From: JBDNBY01 sp039767595
GTDB lineage: Bacteria > Pseudomonadota > Alphaproteobacteria > Rhodobacterales > Rhodobacteraceae
Assembly (NCBI GenBank): GCA_039767595.1
Contig: JBDNBY010000077.1
Coordinates: forward strand, 1 to 8,144
DNA length: 8,144 bases
Direction of reading: 5' to 3'
Numbering within the stretch: the stretch's first letter is position 1; each line of letters begins with the position of its first letter. The notes below the pieces were generated by a model. That model was not told the origin of the DNA. It did not search any database and saw only the letters and a program-made list of their open reading frames with translations. A program made the position numbers and the translations under genes. Positions 5,147-8,144 of this stretch are shown piece after piece.

Positions 5147-6244
5147 ATGGTTGCTCTGGCGCATGTTTGGTTGGCGGCCGGTGGAACGGGCGGACATATG
5201 TTTCCAGCGCAATCTTTGGCTGAGACATGCCTGACGCGCGGGGCGCAGGTTTCATTGGCCACGGATGCGCGCGGGGCGCAGTACACTGGTGCATTTCCCC
5301 AAGATGTCACGCAGCATGTCACCGGCTCGGGTAGTTTTGCCCGCGGCGGCGTTGTGGCCAAACTCACTGTGCCGTTCAAGATTTTAGCAGGCACCTGTCG
5401 CGCCATTTTAACCATGCGCCGCACTCGGCCGGATGTCGTTGTCGGCTTTGGCGGTTATCCTGCGATCCCGTCGCTCTTGGCGGCGATGGTGTTGGGTATT
5501 CCCCGCGTTATTCATGAGCAAAACGGAGTTTTGGGCCGCGTGAACAAACTGTTTGCGCCCTATGTGCGCACCATAGCCACAGGCGTGCCGATTGATCCAG
5601 ATACTTTGCCGATGCGCGTGCGCGATAAGATCGCCTATATTGGCAATCCTGTGCGCAAGGCCGTTTTGTGCCGCGCTGGGGCCGGCTATATCCCGCCGGG
5701 CGATTATCCAATGGCGATCCTTGTGATCGGCGGCTCGCAAGCGGCGCGGCTTTTGTCCCAAAATGTGCCCGAAGCTTTGGCCCTTTTGCCCGAAGGTGTA
5801 CGGGCCTTTTTGACCGTATCACATCAAGCCCGAGCCGAAGATCACGACGATGTTGTTGATATGTACACCTCAGCCGATATTCGCGCGCATGTGCAGCCGT
5901 TTTTCGATGATTTGCCCAAGCGGATGGCCGAGGCGCAGTTGGTCATTGCGCGGGCAGGGGCCTCGACCCTTGCGGATTTGGGTGTCATTGGCCGGCCTTC
6001 AATTTTGGTGCCTTTGGCGATTGCGATGGATGATCATCAACGCGTGAATGCGCAAAGTTTTTCTGATGCATATGCAGCACATGTTGTGCGCGAAGACGAG
6101 CTGACGCCGCAACGGCTTGCTCAATATGTGCAAGAGATATTAAACGCCCCTGACGTGGCAACGCAAATGGCCGCTGCGGCCCAGTCTTTGGGGCGGCCCA
6201 CTGCGGCGCAGGACCTCGCGGATCTGCTTGAAAGCGTGATATAA
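5147..6244 (+). CDS. murG: UDP-GlcNAc:lipid I GlcNAc transferase MurG
   Basis: A peripheral membrane glycosyltransferase (GT28, GT-B fold) on the inner face that adds GlcNAc to lipid I, making lipid II. Its 365 residues match the family. N-domain motifs: AAGGTGGHMFP (10-20), VVGFGGYPAIPSL (98-110) and HEQNGVLGRVNK (123-134). C-domain motifs: IGNPVR (165-170), VIGGSQAARLLS (193-204) and RAGASTLADLGVIGRPSILVP (269-289) followed by DDHQRVNA (295-302), which hold UDP-GlcNAc. Two positions differ from the usual consensus: A199 where GGSQGA normally has Gly, and D277 where a Glu that contacts the nucleotide sugar is typical. Both may be lineage-specific. I chose ATG 5147, which gives the usual short lead to the first Gly loop and has GAGGGG at 5131-5136; the frame is open further upstream but that part overlaps ftsW. 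One nt separates it from the ftsW stop, suggesting translational coupling. Identification very secure. Confidence 0.96.
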   Translation: MVALAHVWLAAGGTGGHMFPAQSLAETCLTRGAQVSLATDARGAQYTGAFPQDVTQHVTGSGSFARGGVVAKLTVPFKILAGTCRAILTMRRTRPDVVVGFGGYPAIPSLLAAMVLGIPRVIHEQNGVLGRVNKLFAPYVRTIATGVPIDPDTLPMRVRDKIAYIGNPVRKAVLCRAGAGYIPPGDYPMAILVIGGSQAARLLSQNVPEALALLPEGVRAFLTVSHQARAEDHDDVVDMYTSADIRAHVQPFFDDLPKRMAEAQLVIARAGASTLADLGVIGRPSILVPLAIAMDDHQRVNAQSFSDAYAAHVVREDELTPQRLAQYVQEILNAPDVATQMAAAAQSLGRPTAAQDLADLLESVI

Positions 6245-6259
6245 GGATAAAGATAAGAC

Positions 6260-7672
6260 ATGAAAAGCTCGACCAAATTACCCGTAGATGTTGGAGTTTT
6301 ACACTTTGTGGGAATTGGCGGCATTGGCATGTCTGGCATTGCCGAAGTTCTCTTGAATTTAGGGTACAACGTGCAAGGCTCTGACATGAAAGCCTCGCCG
6401 ATCACCGATCGTCTTGAGGGGCTGGGCGCGCGGATCTTTATTGGTCAGGCGGCGCAAAACCTAGATGATGCCGAAGTTGTGGTGATTTCCACAGCGATCA
6501 AACCTGGTAATCCAGAGTTGGACGAGGCACGCCTGCGCGGATTGCCTGTTGTGCGGCGCGCTGAGATGCTGGCGGAACTGATGCGGTTGCGCTCGAACGT
6601 GGCGATCGCTGGCACGCATGGCAAGACGACGACCACAACTATGATGGCCGCCCTCCTTGATGCGGGGGATTTGGATCCCACTGTAATCAATGGCGGGGTG
6701 ATCCATGCCTATGGATCGAACGCACGTTTGGGCCAAGGCGAATGGATGGTGGTCGAGGCAGACGAATCCGACGGCACCTTTAACCGCTTGCCGGCCACTA
6801 TTGCCGTTGTGACCAATATCGATCCCGAGCATATGGAGCATTGGGGCGATTTTGACACGTTGCGCCAAGGGTTTTTAGATTTTGTCTCGAATATTCCATT
6901 CTATGGTCTGGCTGTGTGCTGTACCGATCACCCCGAAGTGCAGGCCTTGGTTGGCAAAGTCACTGACCGCCGGATTGTCACATATGGATTTAATGCGCAG
7001 GCCGATGTGCGTGCCGTGAACTTGACCTACAAGGCGGGGATCGCGCATTTTGATGTGATGTTTCAAGCCACGGGCGAGCGGATTGAGGGATGCGTCCTTC
7101 CGATGCCGGGGGATCATAATGTGTCAAATGCCCTGTCTGCCGTGGCGGTGGCGCGGCATTTGGGCGTGCCGTTGGATGTCATTCGCGCGGGGCTGGCTGC
7201 GTTCAAAGGGGTCAATCGACGCTTTACCAAAGTGGGCACGCGCGGCGGCGCGACGATTATCGACGATTACGGCCATCACCCTGTTGAGATTGCCGCCGTC
7301 CTCAAGGCCGCCCGCCAAGCCAGTGATGGCCGTGTGATTGCCGTGCATCAGCCGCATCGCTATACGCGCCTGTCGTCTTTGTTCGAGGATTTCTGCGCCT
7401 GCTTTAATGACGCCGATGTTGTGGCGATTGCCGATGTTTTTTCGGCCGGAGAAGATCCGATCGAAGGCGCCTCGCGCGATGATTTGGTCAGCGGTCTCAT
7501 TCGCCATGGCCACCGCCATGCGCGCGCGATCCTTGGGCAGGACGATCTAGAGCGCTTGGTCGATGAGCAAACGGGCGAGGGGGATATTGTTGTCTGCCTT
7601 GGCGCCGGCACGATCAGCGCATGGGCGCGGGCCATCGCCACAGATCCCAAAGAGGTGGAGAGCGTCGCATGA
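6260..7672 (+). CDS. murC: UDP-N-acetylmuramate--L-alanine ligase MurC
   Basis: A cytoplasmic ATP-dependent ligase that joins L-alanine to UDP-MurNAc, the first amino acid of the stem peptide. It has 470 residues in three domains, the usual size. The N-terminal UDP-binding domain shows HFVGIGGIGMSGIAE (15-29) and STAIKPGNPE (77-86). The central domain has the P-loop AGTHGKTTT (117-125), VEADESDGTF (165-174) and TNIDPEHMEH (185-194). The C-terminal domain has PGDHNVSNALSA (283-294), NRRFTKVG (319-326), DDYGHHPVEI (335-344) and HQPHRYTR (363-370). No key residue is missing. ATG 6260 lies 15 nt after the murG stop; AAGGA at 6243-6247 overlaps that stop and is the best Shine-Dalgarno, though its 12-nt spacing is long. 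The stop overlaps the murB start by 4 nt, placing the two early UDP-MurNAc steps under coupled translation. Identification very secure. Confidence 0.97.
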   Translation: MKSSTKLPVDVGVLHFVGIGGIGMSGIAEVLLNLGYNVQGSDMKASPITDRLEGLGARIFIGQAAQNLDDAEVVVISTAIKPGNPELDEARLRGLPVVRRAEMLAELMRLRSNVAIAGTHGKTTTTTMMAALLDAGDLDPTVINGGVIHAYGSNARLGQGEWMVVEADESDGTFNRLPATIAVVTNIDPEHMEHWGDFDTLRQGFLDFVSNIPFYGLAVCCTDHPEVQALVGKVTDRRIVTYGFNAQADVRAVNLTYKAGIAHFDVMFQATGERIEGCVLPMPGDHNVSNALSAVAVARHLGVPLDVIRAGLAAFKGVNRRFTKVGTRGGATIIDDYGHHPVEIAAVLKAARQASDGRVIAVHQPHRYTRLSSLFEDFCACFNDADVVAIADVFSAGEDPIEGASRDDLVSGLIRHGHRHARAILGQDDLERLVDEQTGEGDIVVCLGAGTISAWARAIATDPKEVESVA

Positions 7673-8144
7673 TCCTGCCCAACGTGCGCGGCACGCTGTT
7701 AAAAGAGCATCCGATGTCCAAGTTGACATGGCTGCGCGTGGGCGGGCCGGCGGATGTTGTCTTTCAACCCGCTGATATTGAGGATCTACGCCAGTTTTTG
7801 CGGGACCTCGCCGCCGATGTTCCAGTCTTTCCGATGGGGGTTGGGAGCAATTTGATCGTGCGCGACGGCGGTATGCGCGGCGTGGTGATCCGGTTGGGGC
7901 GCGGCTTTAACGAGATTGCCCAAGAGGGTGATATGATCGTTGCAGGCGCTGCGGCACTCGATGCGCATGTGGCGCGCCGTGCCGCCAGTTGGGGGCGCGA
8001 CTTGACGTTTTTGCGGACAATCCCCGGCGCGATCGGTGGGGCCGTGCGCATGAATGCCGGCTGCTACGGCAGCTATGTGGCGGATCATTTGATCGATGTT
8101 GATGTGGTGATGCGCGACGGCACGATGCGAACGATCGCTATGCA
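7669..8144 (+). CDS. murB: UDP-N-acetylenolpyruvoylglucosamine reductase MurB, N-terminal part (3' end outside window)
   Basis: An FAD enzyme of the cytoplasm that uses NADPH to reduce UDP-GlcNAc-enolpyruvate to UDP-MurNAc. The first 158 codons are present and the frame is open at the right edge. Visible are TWLRVGGPADVVFQP (20-34), the FAD-binding PMGVGSNLIVRDGGMRGVVIRL (55-76), an acidic/alanine region ending in GAAALDAHVARRAASWG (93-109), and the family signature FLRTIPGAIGGAVRMNAGCYG (114-134). The catalytic Ser and Glu of the C-terminal part lie beyond the window. ATG 7669 overlaps the murC stop (ATGA) and has GGAG at 7657-7660 with 8-nt spacing. In many bacteria ddl, ftsQ, ftsA and ftsZ follow, which could be expected to the right. 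Identification very secure; completeness cannot be judged. Confidence 0.95.
   Translation, partial: MILPNVRGTLLKEHPMSKLTWLRVGGPADVVFQPADIEDLRQFLRDLAADVPVFPMGVGSNLIVRDGGMRGVVIRLGRGFNEIAQEGDMIVAGAAALDAHVARRAASWGRDLTFLRTIPGAIGGAVRMNAGCYGSYVADHLIDVDVVMRDGTMRTIAM

Noticed and set aside
4743..5234. 163-codon plus-strand frame across the ftsW-murG junction
   Set aside because: It is a +1-type shadow of ftsW with very high Arg and Cys content and no family match.
1..8144. Search for insertion sequences, CRISPR repeats, tRNA genes, phage genes or long direct repeats
   Set aside because: Read by eye on both strands, nothing meeting the minimal structure of any of these was found; the window is almost entirely coding.

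Overview
The window is part of a division and cell wall (dcw) cluster from an alphaproteobacterium. I infer an order-Rhodobacterales relative with moderate GC. The basis is the gene order, the protein motifs (for example MurG RAGAS...DDHQ and the 'DPEH' form of MurC), Shine-Dalgarno sequences matching the alphaproteobacterial anti-SD, and strong depletion of the CcrM methylation sequence GANTC. Genus and species cannot be read from this stretch.

Layout: (1) 1-249, 3' end of mraY. (2) 289-828, a stand-alone DEDDh 3'-5' exonuclease of the DnaQ superfamily placed between mraY and murD. (3) 848-2245, murD, preceded by a possible 7-codon leader ORF that links the exonuclease stop to the murD start. 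(4) 2246-2407, a 162-base spacer with no convincing gene. (5) 2408-2593, a 61-residue single-pass membrane protein I do not recognise. (6) 2599-2630, a hairpin between convergent genes, probably a terminator. (7) 2644-3831, minus strand, an HI0933/BaiN-type FAD flavoprotein. (8) 3832-3984, a divergent intergenic region that should hold the promoters of the flavoprotein and of the ftsW operon. (9) 3985 to the end, a tightly packed operon ftsW-murG-murC-murB, with gaps of 1 nt, 15 nt and a 4-nt overlap; murB runs off the right edge.

How the genes work together: MurB reduces UDP-GlcNAc-enolpyruvate to UDP-MurNAc, then MurC adds L-Ala and MurD adds D-Glu. MraY moves the finished UDP-MurNAc-pentapeptide onto undecaprenyl phosphate (lipid I), MurG adds GlcNAc (lipid II), and FtsW polymerises lipid II at the division septum. 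The exonuclease, the small membrane protein and the flavoprotein have no known place in this pathway and look like passengers in, or interruptions of, the cluster.

I found no mobile element, CRISPR array, tRNA or rRNA, and no evidence of an undescribed defence or metabolic system. The observations most worth a second look are the murD leader mini-ORF, the pair of GANTC sites around the ftsW start in a window otherwise almost free of them, the foreign genes splitting the dcw cluster, and unusual residues in otherwise invariant MurG and FtsW motifs.
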